From Cocos nucifera (taxonomy: Eukaryota; Streptophyta; Magnoliopsida; Arecales; Arecaceae), in assembly GCA_006176705.1 (NCBI GenBank), contig QRFJ01000492.1, positions 691,001 to 755,000 on the forward strand: a stretch of 64,000 nucleotides of DNA, given 5' to 3'. Of the stretch, positions 1-10,922 are shown piece after piece. Within the stretch, counting starts at the first letter, position 1. Every line of letters begins with the position of its first letter. The position numbers were made by a program, and so were the translations under genes. Under the pieces are notes generated by a model, which saw nothing but the letters and a program-made list of their open reading frames with translations, did no database searches and was not told where the DNA came from.

Positions 1-1394
1 GGTGCTAAGGGATATCGTCAATGTTATGGTATTGATTATGATGACTGCTGCTATGGCAATACTCAAATCCATTCGGATTTGCTCCTATGGCAATACTCAA
101 ATTCATTCGGATTATGCTTGCTATTGCTGCCTATCTAGATTATAAAATCTGGCAAATGGATGTGAAAACAGCTTTCCTAAATGGAGGACTGGATGAAGAT
201 GTGTATATGATATAGCCTATAGGATTCACATCCATAGATGAGTCTAAGGTGTATAAGCTTCAAAGGTCCATTTATGGACTTAAGCAGACATCTTAAAGCT
301 GGAGCATACAATTTGATAGAACAATCAAAACGATGGCTTCATTAAGAATGAAGAGGAGCATTGCATATACAAGTAGGTTAATGGTTCAGCAATAGTATTC
401 CTAGTATTGTATGTGGATGACATTCTCTAAATCGGAAATGATGTCCCTGCATTGCAAGGAAAAAAGATCTGGCTGTCATCACAGTTCTCCATGAAAAATT
501 TGGGAGAAGCTTCCTACATCCTAGGGATGAAGATCTATAGAGATAGATCTAAAAAGCTGCTTGGATTATCCCAGTCTACATAAATTGACACTGTGCTGAA
601 ACGGTCCAACATGGAGAATTTCAAGAAAGGCTATCTACTGATAGGCCATAGAATTTCTCATTCAAAGAGGGATTGTCTGACAACACCTCTAGAAAGAGAG
701 TGTATGAGTAGAATACCATATGCTTTGATAGTGGGTTCTATCATGTACGCTATGACATGTACACGACCAGATGTGGCATACTCACTAGGGGTAGCGAGTA
801 GACACCAATCTGATCCAAGAGAGAACCACTGAAAGGTTGTTAAAACCATCATGAAGTATTTAAGAAATACTAAGGACCAGTGGCTTGTATATAGTGAATC
901 GGACTTGAAACTAGTGGGGTTCACAGACTTTAGTTTTCAGTCTGATCATGATGATAGCAAGAGTGTGTCGGGATATATATTCATCCTTAATGATGGGGTT
1001 GTCTGTTGGAAGAGTTTCAAGCAGCATACTATGGCCAATTCAGTTTGTGAGGCAGAGTATGTCACTGCATCAGATGCTACCAAAGAAGCGGTGTGGCTGA
1101 GGAATTCATCATCGAGCTTGGAGTAGCACCCTTCCTTGATGGTCCAGTTCTGCTCTATTGCGATAGCTCTGGAGCCATTGCTCAAGCGAAGGAACCTAAG
1201 GCATACTAGCGGACGAAGCATACTCTCGCCACTTCCACCTTATCCCAGAACTTGTAGATCAAGGTGATGTCGACCTTTAGAAGATCGACGGGAAGGATAA
1301 CTTGGCTGACCAATTCACTAAAGCTGTTGTGGTGAAGGAGTTCAACGACATCAAGTCGAAGATAGGCATTAGATGCTGCACCCATTGGCTTTAG
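1..1394 (+). pseudogene. Copia pol remnant, RT to RNase H (family 1)
   Basis: This is the 3' part of a Ty1/copia polyprotein that enters the window inside the reverse transcriptase. Visible RT pieces are the AFLNG-like motif near 170, a degraded YVDD box (VCG/DDIL frame) near 410-425 and GMKIYRDRSKKLLGLSQ at about 526-575. RNase H follows, with MYAMTCTRPDVAYSLGV near 745-795, SVSGYIFILNDG near 965-1000 and CEAEYVTASDATKEAVWLR near 1046-1100. The reading frame ends at the stop 1392-1394 after the family-typical Trp-Leu. Several stops and frame changes are present, so no working enzyme is made. The same domains occur in element E and at 53503. Upstream gag, protease and integrase lie outside the window. 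Confidence 0.9.
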
Positions 1395-1436
1395 TCCAAG
1401 TGGAAGATTTGTAGGCGCACCAACTGGCATCACCTC

Positions 1437-1448
1437 TCCCTGATACCA
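1437..1448 (-). other. Primer binding site of LTR K
   Basis: On the minus strand this reads TGGTATCAGGGA, two bases beyond the CA end of the 425-bp LTR. Plant Copia elements commonly use TGGTATCAGAGC, complementary to the 3' end of initiator methionine tRNA; this copy differs near its 3' end. Confidence 0.55.
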
Positions 1449-1450
1449 AT

Positions 1451-1875
1451 TGATGTTTCATGATATCGCTTTATCGCCAATCATCCTTGACATCACAAGC
1501 ACCGATACCATGTTGCGAAAGCTCCTGATCTTTAGCACAGACTTGAAGGAACCTGTGACGTTCTCTATGGGTATCAAATCATCAATCCTGCCTCCCTCTT
1601 TAGGCTTGAGGGAGATGCTCCCTTCTCTAGGGCTTCTTCAAGAATCCTAGGGCGGCAACTCTAGAGAGAAGAGAAGAAGAGAGTTGAGGGAGAAAAGGTC
1701 TATATTGATTCAACCTTGAAAACCCTAATACAACCTATGTATTTACACATAGCCATTAGGCCCGACCAAAAACTGCCCTGGCTAACCCAATATATGAAAG
1801 CACTCACCGAGCCTATGTACAGGAATCTGCTCAGGACTTAAGGATTGATCAGTAGTCTCGGATGCTCCTGCATCA
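1451..1875 (-). repeat. Small LTR (K), 425 bp, minus strand
   Basis: Read on the minus strand this segment begins TGATGCAGGAGCATCC and ends AAACATCA, so it has TG...CA ends with a short inverted terminal repeat (TGATG/CATCA). It is followed on the minus strand by ATTGGTATCAGGGAG, a near match to the initiator-Met tRNA primer binding site. That makes it a 5' LTR of a minus-strand element. Only about 40 bp of internal sequence separate it from the Copia remnant on its left, so the body of the element has been lost. It abuts a truncated family 2 LTR on its right. Its first 53 bp recur in opposite orientation at 13097. Confidence 0.6.
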
Positions 1876-3314
1876 CGTCAAGACCGGTCAAAGCTAAGTC
1901 TTAGGTGCCTTCCTAAGTTGATTCCAAGAAGCAACCTAGAGTCCCATTTGTATGGGACTCCAGGTATCCCTATCATTTGGCACATGCCTCCATAGGCGTG
2001 TACCCCCTCCTTTCCATTTTCTAACAAGGAGACAAGCCTCTATCTGCTCTCCTATGGGTGCATGACACATGGGCAGATGTCTAAGTGTCAAAGGTGAACA
2101 TCTGACCAAAGTCAAAAGACAAGATTTGGCAGGTAACGAAAAATGGCAGGTGTTGTCTCCAATTTATCTCATAAATTAAGACAACCATTTTCTGACTTAG
2201 ACAAGCTTTAGTCAAACTAGATAAAGATACCTGAGTGAGCACAAACACATTTGGCTCAGTCGAGACAACTTTTAATGATAGTAGAAGGAGAATATTAGGC
2301 TCAATCGTGTGCTAGCACGATTTTCTTGAACCTAATTGAATCTAATTCAAATCAATTAAACTAAGTCAGTCCAATTGATGATATCTAGATCCTAACCCTT
2401 ATTTGTGTGATCCAATTAGGCTTAGTTCTATATTATAATGGGATATGTCATGATCTCTATCATTAACATCATCGAAATCCTTTCGATGGATCAGAACTCT
2501 TCTGATTAACACAACTAGAATGATCGATCATCTAAATCATTCTAATTGCTCCCAAAATCCACCAGTGACACCTAGCAGTATATGGTGGCAACCCATCAAA
2601 ACTAAAAATGAACCTCTCAGTGCAGCTATCTGTGTGATTAAGTTTTTCTATCTTGAGCCTCGATTAGATTAGGGTTAAGGTGAACTCGTCAAACCCTAAT
2701 TTCTATCATATGACTTAATCATTTGATTCAAGTCCGATGTGAAAATCTTAATAGAAACTTTCTATTATTTCACTCTACCATGGCCATGGGCTTATGGACC
2801 TGATTCTCATGATCATCATAGGGCCGCTCCTTATCTACCGAGGTAGATAGAGTCCCTCTTTGTGCAATCCAATTCCTATAATGAACATGCTATAGCCAAC
2901 ATACACCTCAGGATTCTAAATGGCTAGAAGACCGAGTCAAGGTGTAGTCAAACTATAATACCCTCAAGGTGAACTATCGATGCACCTCAGGTCAAAGAAT
3001 CAGACACACCACTGCAACTTCGAGCTAGTCATCGACGAGAAGGTAGATTTTCTTATGATAGATCGAAGTGGTCATGCTCAGTGCCCTCGTTCTCTAACAA
3101 GTATCTGTACTCTCGCTCCAGTGTCTCTATACCATAGACTCAAGACTCATCTACTACAAAGAAGCGATTGTACACCAACCTTCCGGATCAATCACCATCC
3201 TCATGATGATCCTACGGTTGGGAGCATTTTATGAGTTAATAACAAAAATTCATGTCTTAAATTTTTAACTCTTAAAATTATGAATTATCATTACCATTAA
3301 CTCAAGGGATGTAT
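1876..3314 (-). repeat. Family 2 Copia LTR (B), truncated
   Basis: The sequence aligns over its whole length with LTR A (about 4031-5478) in the same orientation, including the shared tract CTAGCAGTATATGGTG and the ATGCACCTCAGGTCAAAG block. About 0.7 kb of the LTR's 3' part (left in these coordinates) is missing, replaced by LTR K. Its other end stops at GGGATGTAT at 3314, exactly where other copies continue with CACAGACAC. This shows that element A inserted here. The missing first 150 bases may survive at 10124-10280. Confidence 0.8.
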
Positions 3315-5603
3315 TGAAGGGGAATTCTTGATTTTTCAGATCAGGTTCGTTCAGATCTGATTGCATCAAGAGAGATATTTCAAAAATTTCTCTTTTGAAT
3401 CCAAATCAGATCTGAGATATTTCAAATTTGATTTTATAGATCTACTAAAATAAAATAAAAGTAAATTAAATTTGATTTAATTTTATACTTTTTATTGGGT
3501 AATCAGATTATCCTATGATTATTCTGTTGATTGCTTGAAGTTCTGGATCTAGCCATGCAAATGCCTAGTCTCTATCGGTATCCACTCAAGCTGGATCTGG
3601 AGATCTTCTTCTTCTTCACCATCTCTCCAAATATCAGATCTGGATCTAATTTGGAGGACCTTCAAATCTCCTTTTGAAGATCTAGAATCATCTCTTGCAG
3701 TAATGTTGTCTTCTTCCTTTCTCATTATCTTTCTCTTGCCTAGATCACACCAAACTGGAGCCCAAACCTCCTTGGGCGTGAAGAGGAGAGAGAGAACCAA
3801 AAGATGGCATGGAGGAGGGAGAGGGGCAGTCTTGTGGGATGGGCTATTGATGATTCTCTTCAAGGCTTGGTGCAGATAGGATTTTTATAGACCCTACTGC
3901 GGCATGCAGTGCCACATCATCTCGGCCAATCATGTCGCTTCATACAATCAGATCTAAATCAGATTGATAGGATGACATCACCTAATCCAATCAGATGAGA
4001 GCCCCCTCAAATCATTCTTAGGTGGCACCAAGACTGGTCAAAGCTGAGTCTTAGGCGCCTACCTAAGTAGATTCAAAGAAGCAACCTGAAGTCCCATCTG
4101 TATGGGACTCCAGGCATCCCTATCCATGGGCGCATGCCTCCCTAGCGTGCATCCCCTCCTTTCTAATTTCTAGCAAGGAGACAAGCCCCTATCTGCTCTC
4201 CTATAGGTGCATGACACATGGGCAAATGTCTAAGTGTCAAAGGTCAATGTTTGACCAAAGTCAAAAGACAAGAATTAGCAGGTGACGGAAAATAGTAGGT
4301 AGTGTCTCAAATTTATCTCATAAATTAAGACAACCCTTTTCTGACCTGGATAAGCTCCAGTCAGACCAAGTAAAGGTACCATAGTGAGCATAAACATATT
4401 TGGCTAAGTCGAGATAACTTTTAATGATAGTAGAAGAAGAATATTAGGATCAATCATGTGCTAGCACGATTTTCTTGAACCAAATTAAATCTAATTCAAA
4501 TCAATTGAACTAAGTTAGTCCAATTGATGATATCCAGAACCAAACCCTTGTTTCTGTAATCCAGTTAGATTCAGTTCTGTATGGTAATAGGATATGTCAC
4601 GATCTCTATCATCGACATCATTGAAACAGCTTTCGATGGATTAGAACTTTTCTGATTCAAACAACTAGAATGATCGATCATCCAAATCATTCTAATTGCT
4701 TCCAAAATCCACTAGTGACACCTAGCAGTATATGGTGACAACCCATCAAAATTAAAAATGAACCACTCGATGCAGCTACCTATGTGATTAAGTTCTTCTA
4801 TCTTAAGCTCCGATCAGATTGGGGTTAAGGTGAACTCATCAAATCCTAATTTCTGTCATATGATGTAATCATTTGATTCAAGTCTGATGTGAAAACCTTA
4901 ATAGAAACTCTTTCTATTATATCACTCTGCCATGGCCATGGGCTTTTATGGACTTGATTCTCATGATCATCATAGGGCAGCTCCTCATCTATCGAGGTAG
5001 ATAGATTCCCTCTTGGTGCAATCCGATTCCTACAATGAACATGCTATAGCTAACATACACCTCAGGATTCCGAATGGCTAGGAGACCGAGTTATGGTGTA
5101 GTCAAACTATAACACCCTCAAGGTGAACTACCGATGCACCTCAGGTCAAAGAACCAGACACACCACTACAGCTTTGAGCCAATCATCGATGAGAAGGTGG
5201 ACTTCCTTATGACTGCTCGAGGTGGTAATGCTCAGTGCCCTCATTCTCTATCGAGTATCTGTACTCTCGCTCTGGTGTCTCCACACCATAGACTCAAGAC
5301 TCATCTACCCCATAAGAAAGTGATTGTACATTAATCTTTTGGATGAATCACCATCCACATGATGATCCTACAGTCAGGAGCATTTTATGAGTTAATAATG
5401 AAAATTCTTGTCTTAAATTTTCAACTCTTGAAAATAAGAATTATCATTACTATTAACTCAAGGGATGTATCACAGACACTAAATACATATTTGTGATAGA
5501 AAATAATTCATTTTATTATTTATAGTCAAAATTATAATTTTGCTCCTAGAAGTGTATTATAAGTGTCAGCCAATTATGGCTTCTAGGGCACAAATATCTA
5601 ACA
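3315..5603 (-). repeat. 3' LTR of Copia element A (family 2), 2289 bp
   Basis: On the minus strand the LTR starts TGTTAGATATTTGTGCCC next to a polypurine tract and ends TCCCCTTCA. The TG...CA ends are intact. It is long for Copia but in the range of Angela/BARE-type elements. Copies occur at 45466, 50207 and 61763 and, truncated, at 1876, always in minus orientation. A TATAAAAA box lies at 3882-3889 on the minus strand. The flanking five bases at left are TGTAT, the broken end of LTR B. A 104-codon open frame on the minus strand inside the LTR has no recognisable domain. Confidence 0.9.
3882..3889 (-). promoter_or_regulatory. Probable TATA box of LTR A
   Basis: TATAAAAA on the minus strand sits about 570 bases before the end of the LTR, in the context GGGTCTATAAAAATCC. 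The equivalent positions of the LTRs at 46040, 50780 and 62330 carry weaker versions (TATATAAA-, CATAAA-like). A promoter role is inferred from position and sequence only. Confidence 0.5.
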
Positions 5604-5614
5604 AACTCCCACTT
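5604..5614 (-). other. Polypurine tract of element A
   Basis: AAGTGGGAGTT on the minus strand lies immediately before the TGTTAG start of LTR A. It primes plus-strand DNA synthesis in retroelements. The same tract is seen at 47579-47589 (D) and 53106-53116 (C). Confidence 0.85.
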
Positions 5615-5620
5615 GACCTA

Positions 5621-6430
5621 AAGTCAATTGGCTATAAATCTAAGTCCCATCTTCTCAAGGTGGGCATCGATCTTTTGCTGGCCCAACGGCTTTGTAAGTA
5701 GGTCCGCCGCATTACCTACGGAGTTGACTCTCTTGACATTGACGAAACGCTTCTTGATGTAATCGTGGATGAGATGGTATCGCCGCTCGATGTGCTTGGA
5801 TTTTTGGTGAGACCTCGGCTCCTTAGCAAGAGCTATGGCGCCATTATTATCGTAATATAGAGGAATGGCATCTGATGGCATCACTCCGATCTCTGTGGCA
5901 AACTTTTTGTACTAGAATGCCTCCTTCACAACTTCTGACGCAATGATGTATTCTACTTCCATGGTGGAATCTGCTATCACTATCTACTTAAAACTCTTCC
6001 AACTGACAGGACCACCATTACACACAAATAGACTCCTAGATGTCGACTTTCGATCATCTACATTGGACATAAAATCTGAGTCTGTAAATCTCTGGACCTA
6101 GAGTTCTCCAATACCAAAGATCAACAACATATCCTTTGTTCTTCTCAAGTACTTAAGGATACGTTTCATATAAGTCCAGTGTTCTTCACCTGGATTCAAC
6201 TGATATCTGCTCATGACACTCACAGCATGGGCTATATCAGGTCGTGTACATAACATGGCATACATGAGGCTCCCTATTGCTGAAGCATAAGGGATCTTGC
6301 TCATGTGTTCTATTTCCTCAGGTGTGCTACGGCACATCTTTTGGGAAAGATGAATGTCATGTCTGAAGGGTACCAATCCCCTCTTAGAGTTTTCCATGCT
6401 AAACCTCTTTAGCACTTCCTCTATGTACAT
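5621..6430 (-). pseudogene. Element A RNase H domain
   Basis: The C-terminal domain of the Copia polyprotein degrades the RNA of RNA/DNA hybrids during reverse transcription. Minus-strand frames give IPYASAIGSLMYAMLCTRPD near 6300-6240, YLRRTKDMLLIFGIGEL at 6150-6098, and YDNNGAIALAKEPRSHQK near 5850. The terminal ADLLTKPLGQQKIDAHLEKM runs to about 5640. The conserved terminal Trp codon is changed to a stop (TGA) one codon early, and another Trp (EAFWYKKF in sister copies) is a stop near 5913. Both are G-to-A type changes. A break at about 6098 separates the two frames. Confidence 0.88.
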
Positions 6431-6433
6431 CTT

Positions 6434-7129
6434 CTATGAAAGTCCTAGCATCCTATTCGGTCTATCTCTATAGACCTTAATTCCTAGAATAAATGATGCT
6501 TCTCCTAGGTCTTTCATGGAGAATTCTTTAGATAACCATATTTTAACTATGGTCAACATGGAAATATCATTCCCAATAAGGAGGATATCATCCATGTACA
6601 ATACGAGGAAGACAACAGCGCTCCCACTGACCTTTTTGAAGACAGATGGTTCCTCCTTGTTCTTAATGAAACCAAATAATTTGATCACATCATTGAAATG
6701 AGTATTCCAGCTCTGAGATGCTTGCTTAAGTCCATATATGGATCTTTGCAGCTTGCATACCTTATGATCAGCATCACTAGATATGAAACCTAGTGGCTGT
6801 TTCATAAAGATATCTTTCTCAAGGTATCCATTTAAGAATGCCATTTTCATGTCCATTTGCCATATTTCATAATCAAAATAGGCTGCAACAGTAAGCAATG
6901 TGCGGATTAATTTTAGCATAGCTACAGGCAAAAAGATATCCTGATAGTCAATGCCTTCGTGCTGACTATAACCTTTTCCCACTAATCTAGCTTTGAATGT
7001 CTCCACATTTTCATGTGCACCAATCTTTCTTTTGTAGATCCATTTACACCCAATAGGTACTATTCCTTCTAGTGGATCTACCAAGGTCCAGACTTGGTTT
7101 GAGTGCATCGAGTCAATTTCTGACTTCAT
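6434..7129 (-). pseudogene. Element A reverse transcriptase domain
   Basis: An open frame of 231 codons covers the fingers and palm of a Copia reverse transcriptase. Visible from N to C are WTLVDPLEGIVPIGCKWIYK, KARLVGKGYSQHEGIDY, MDMKMAFLNGYLEKDIFM (first catalytic Asp), SIYGLKQASQSWN, and the polymerase box YMDDILLIGND (the two catalytic Asp). ILGIKVYRDRPNRMLGLS closes the frame. The catalytic residues are all present, so this is the best preserved part of element A. It is cut off from RNase H by a stop at 6431-6433 and from integrase by the degraded stretch 7130-7682. Confidence 0.92.
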
Positions 7130-7682
7130 TGCCTCTAACCATTTCTCGGAGTCGATATCTGATATTGCCTCATTATAGGTTTTGGGATCATCACCATGAA
7201 CCCCATTACCTACGTGGAATATTTTCTCTATTTCCTCTGAAATAGTACCTAAGTACCTCTCAGGGGGATGAAAAACTCTTTTCGATCAGGTGGAGGAGGT
7301 AGTGATTGTATTGGCTCAACCTGATTTTTTTCTATTTGGTCCTTAGCTCGTTTCTCTTGTGAGACTTTCTCATCGAGCTTGATCTGCTTTTCAATATCGC
7401 TGTCTTGAATAAACTATTTTTCAACAAAGATGGCATGTCGACTCACAATCACATTGTGATCTTCTTGAATATATAAATAATATCCTAATGACTCTTTAGG
7501 ATATAATATAAATCGATCTCTAAAGGACCTAAAGTCTAATTTGTTCGCTTATTGTCTTTCGACAGAAGCCGGACAACCCTAAATTCTGAGATGACGCAGA
7601 CTTGGTTTCTTACCATGCTATATCTCATATAGTGTGGTAGGAACAGTCTTAGAAGAAACCCTATTGAGTAAGTATATGCAGT
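7130..7682 (-). pseudogene. Element A integrase-RT linker, degraded
   Basis: Minus-strand frames here still show integrase C-terminal features (SYPKESLGYYFYI-type pieces near 7500-7480 and the hydrophilic linker that precedes RT), but interrupted by stops and frameshifts. The equivalent part of element D (49221-49722) is easier to read and supports the assignment. Confidence 0.65.
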
Positions 7683-8270
7683 TTACAAACAGTGTCCCCA
7701 AAAAAAATTAGGGCGGTTTGTGTAGCTCATCATGGATTGAACCATATCTAATAGGATCTGGTTTCTCCATTCTGAAATCCCATTGAGTTGAGGTATTCTA
7801 GGTGGAGTCCATCGAGAGACTATGCCATTTTTCTTGAGATAGTCCAGGAATTCTCGAAGGTATTGACCTTCTTGATCTGATCGAAGAATCTTAATGGATT
7901 TTTCAATTTGCTTTTCTACTTCATGTCTGAATTTCTTAAACTTTTCAAAAGCTTCAGACTTGTATCTCATAAGATACATATACCCATACCTAGATAAATC
8001 ATTGGTAAAGATTATGAAGTAGACAAAGTTGCCTCTAGTTAGCACATCAAATGGGCCACACACATCAGTATGTACTAGGGCAAGAAGATCCGTTGCACTT
8101 TCTCCATGTCCTACAAAAGGAAGCTTAGTCATTTTGCCATGAAGACATTCACAAATTTGATATGACTCGAAAGTCAACGGACTTAATAGCCTGATTTTCT
8201 CTAATTTGTTAACCTTATCTTCTACTATAAGACTTAGTCTTAGGTGCCATAGATACCTATCATTTGGACT
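7683..8270 (-). pseudogene. Element A integrase core
   Basis: The integrase inserts the element's cDNA into the host genome. The 164-codon frame 7683-8177 holds the pre-integrase tail (CECLHGKMTKLPF) and then the DDE core. The first Asp is in LVHTDVCGPF, the second in ILRSDQEGQY, and the Glu in ISEWRNQILLDM, with spacing typical of D,D35E integrases. Further up (8178-8270) the His-containing pre-integrase zinc region is present but frame-shifted. The order integrase before RT identifies Ty1/copia rather than Ty3/gypsy. Confidence 0.88.
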
Positions 8271-8423
8271 ATCCCTAGGTCATTTCATGGCATTCACATT
8301 TTGCTCAATATTAAAAATAGACACATCAATATGTAACTAGTAAAGATCGTTAATAAAGAAACCACTTGCAATTTTATTTCTTTCATAAAGAATGTTACAA
8401 TGGTCCTTAAGAAAACTAATTAC

Positions 8424-8717
8424 CTAGCCTTCTAGTGCTAGGCATAAAATAGAAATCAAATTTCTCCTTGTTACAGGCATATAATAACAGTCTTTTAATA
8501 CTAAGTCTAAACCAGATGGTAGTCGAAGAGGATATGTTCCCACGACCGCGGTAGCAACTCTTGCTTCATTTTCGATGCGCAGGATCATCTCACCATCCCT
8601 CAGCCATCTACTATCCTCAAGACCCTGCATAGAAGTGCACAAATGAGCACTAGAACCAGAGTCAAGCACCCAACTAGACGTAGAAGAAATCATACGGTTA
8701 GACTTAATAACGAGCAT
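8424..8717 (-). pseudogene. Element A protease domain
   Basis: The aspartic protease matures the polyprotein. The 97-codon frame starts just before SSWVLDSGSSAHLC, which keeps the Asp-Ser-Gly catalytic triplet. It continues through DCYYMPVTRRNLISI, the usual conserved end of the Copia protease (hydrophobic-x-NLISV). Element E has lost this triplet, so A is the better preserved copy here. Confidence 0.85.
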
Positions 8718-8764
8718 ACCTCCAGAAGGACCTTTCTTCTTCTTATTGTTCAGGGTGGCCAGGT

Positions 8765-9600
8765 AAGTAGGGCAGTTTCGCTTCTAGTGGCCATCATTGT
8801 TGCAACAAAAATACTTTTCTTTATCAGCGGCCTTCTTCTTTAGCTCTTCCTTTTTCTTCTTACCTTCTTCCACCTTTTGATTTTTCACAGACTTCTTCTT
8901 CTTTCCAAAAGACTTTTTTTTGGAAGAAGTCCGTTCCATAGCAAGCATTGAGCCTTTAGAACCTTTCATGGAAAGCTCAGCAATGACCAGCATGTTCATA
9001 AGTTCGACTAGGAAATTTTGAAGTTTATGCATATGGTAGTTCATGATGAACTGCCCATATGCATCAGTCAAGGATTGTAGAATTATATCATTCTACAAAT
9101 CTAGGTCCAACTTCACTCCGAGATTCTCAAACTCTTCCAAATTCTTGATCATTATCAGATAATGATCTTGGACTGACTGTCCATCGCATATTTTAGCCTT
9201 AAATAGTCGTTTAGTGACTTGATACTTGGCTACGTGACTATGTTCACCAAACATCTCTTGTAGGTGAGCCAACATTTGATGGATAGTGCTGATATCTTCA
9301 TGTTGGCATTGAAGCTCATCAGACATCGAGCCCAACATGTAGTATCTAGCCTTGTTATCTTTGTTCGTCCACTTATCAAGAGACGCTCTCTGTTCAGTGG
9401 ATGGACGAGCTAGTAAGATGGAGGATCCTGATCCAATATATGAGTTAACTTCTCAGAACCCAAAATATTTTTGAAGTTCCATAGCCAATAATTGTTATTG
9501 GGTTCGGTCAGTCTATGGGTGTCCAGGATACGTGCTAGTGGGTTGGACGCAGATATTTTTCTGTAGAGAGTCAAAATTTCTAGTTAGATATTGTAATTAA
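8765..9600 (-). pseudogene. Element A gag
   Basis: Gag forms the particle and packages RNA. On the minus strand an N-terminal part near 9590-9420 (DTHRLTEPNNNYWLWN-like, the usual 'N-Y-x-x-W' start of Copia gag) is followed by the UBN2-like region at 9338-9093 with QMLAHLQEMFGEHSHVAKYQ. A lysine-rich tail (about 8950-8850) and a zinc knuckle near 8790 (YFCCNNDGH...RNCP) follow. The first knuckle Cys is replaced by Tyr and a stop follows the His, so RNA binding would be impaired. Stops separate the blocks. Confidence 0.82.
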
Positions 9601-10123
9601 GACGACCAATTTATTTAGAAATTTTATTTTTACATAAATTAGCTCTGACTATTTTCTCGGATCCCTACACTTTCTTTGTAGAGATGTAAAAATCTCCATG
9701 ATCAATGATTTCTAGTGGATGGTGCGGTTCCACCAACTGACTCATCACCTCACCTATTGGTGATGGATTAGCCAATGAGTGAACATCTCTTGTTCAATGA
9801 TTCTCTAATCATGGTGCACCCAAACTTGATCTCTAATTCATGAATCTCACCATGTCGGAAATATTGATCCACTCCTTATTTAAGTCAGACCCACCATTTA
9901 CACAGATTGGATTCCTAATTGAGTCTCTAACCGTATCCAAAATATTGAGCCCAATCCATCCTCTAGCCTGTAGCATCTAATGCCTAATAGATATGGTTGC
10001 ATCTTCCCAGTGCAACTGAACCACTATAATCAGTCGAGAACAATCAACCCTGGGAAGAGCCCACACATCTATAATGGTGGAAGATCTTAGACTTAATCTT
10101 TTCTTAGGAAGATTTGATTTATA
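9601..10123 (-). repeat. Element A 5' leader, noncoding
   Basis: The half kilobase between gag and the next LTR fragment shows no open frame or domain on either strand. Its position upstream of gag on the minus strand suggests the untranslated leader. No primer binding site is visible at its right end, so the LTR/leader junction of A has been lost. Confidence 0.45.
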
Positions 10124-10280
10124 CCATTAACTCAAGGGATGTATCACAGACACTTTCAAATATACACCATGATAGAAAATAATCCATTTTATTATTTATA
10201 GTTAAAATTATAATTTTATCCTTAGAAGTGTATTACAAGTGTTAGCCAATCTGGCTTCTAGGGCACACATATCTAATAGA
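10124..10280 (-). repeat. Family 2 LTR fragment, first ~155 bases
   Basis: On the minus strand it reads TATTAGATATGTGTGCCC and continues to GATACATCCCTTGAGTTAATGGTA, matching the start of the family 2 LTR. Details such as CTTTCAAATA and CCAATCTGGC agree with LTR D rather than with LTR A. It is therefore more likely the remaining end of LTR B, beyond the insertion of A, than A's own 5' LTR. It repeats about 23 bases also present at 3292-3314, more than a 5-base target duplication explains. Confidence 0.7.
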
Positions 10281-10907
10281 AGCTTGGTTCTTCCTCCTGA
10301 GAACCTCATTCTGGAGTATCACTGCACTAATCTCATCTATCTTGATGATGCTCTTTTGCACTAGAAAAGCAGTCACCAAGGACTCATACGAAGGGGAAAG
10401 CAGCGCTAGCAAGACCAACGTCCTAATCTTTTCCTCAACTTTTTCATCAATATTGAGGAGGTCGATGAGGATCTTCTAAAAGTTGGATAGATACTTCCCT
10501 ATGCTCTGGCCTTTGTCCATCCACAGTTGGTAGAACTGCCTCCAAAGAAATAGTATATTGGTGAGCGACTTCACCATGTACAACTCCTTAAGCTTCGACC
10601 ATAGTGCCATCGGGGAAGTCTTGCCAAGTATATGGATCACGACATCATTTGCTAGGTGCAAGTAGATTATGCTCACGGCCTGCATCTGGATCCACTTTCA
10701 ATCCTTCACCTCTATGGTAGCTGGCATCTCATCATTCAAGAGAGCATCAATCAATCATGTTGAATGACGACATCCTTTACCCTTGCTTGCCACAAGGAGA
10801 ATTTACCCTTCTTATCAAACCCGTTGATCTCTATCTTGATTGCACTTGTCTTCTCTATATTCTTCAATCTCTATCCACTACTGCAATCTGTGCTTTGGTA
10901 CCATCTA
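10281..10907 (-). pseudogene. Copia gag fragment of another family (M)
   Basis: Minus-strand frames give a gag N-terminus near 10850-10690 (INGFDKKGKFSLWQARVKDV, LIDALLNDEMPATIEVKD). The UBN2 region follows (AVSIIYLHLANDVVIHILGK, LWSKLKELYMVKSLTNILFL, QSIGKYLSNF) and then DLLNIDEKVEEKIRTLVLL and ESLVTAFLVQKSIIKID down to 10281. Frames are interrupted by several stops. The sequence differs from the gags of families 1 and 2, so it belongs to a third Copia lineage. It is truncated where the family 2 LTR fragment begins; its pol is absent. Confidence 0.8.
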
Positions 10908-10919
10908 GCTCTAATACCA
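10908..10919 (-). other. Primer binding site of Copia M
   Basis: TGGTATTAGAGC on the minus strand is one base from the common initiator-Met tRNA binding site TGGTATCAGAGC. It lies three bases inside the TTTCAACA end of the neighbouring LTR and just upstream of gag M, as expected. Confidence 0.7.
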
Positions 10920-10922
10920 ATC

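Noticed and set aside
3549..3863. 104-codon minus-strand frame in LTR A
   Set aside because: It lies in the transcribed part of the LTR, has no domain, and the equivalent frames in LTRs C, D and J are shorter or shifted.
10124..10280. Reading this fragment as the 5' LTR of element A
   Set aside because: Diagnostic positions agree with LTR D rather than LTR A, there is no primer binding site beside it, and it completes the interrupted LTR B. Left open as a finding.
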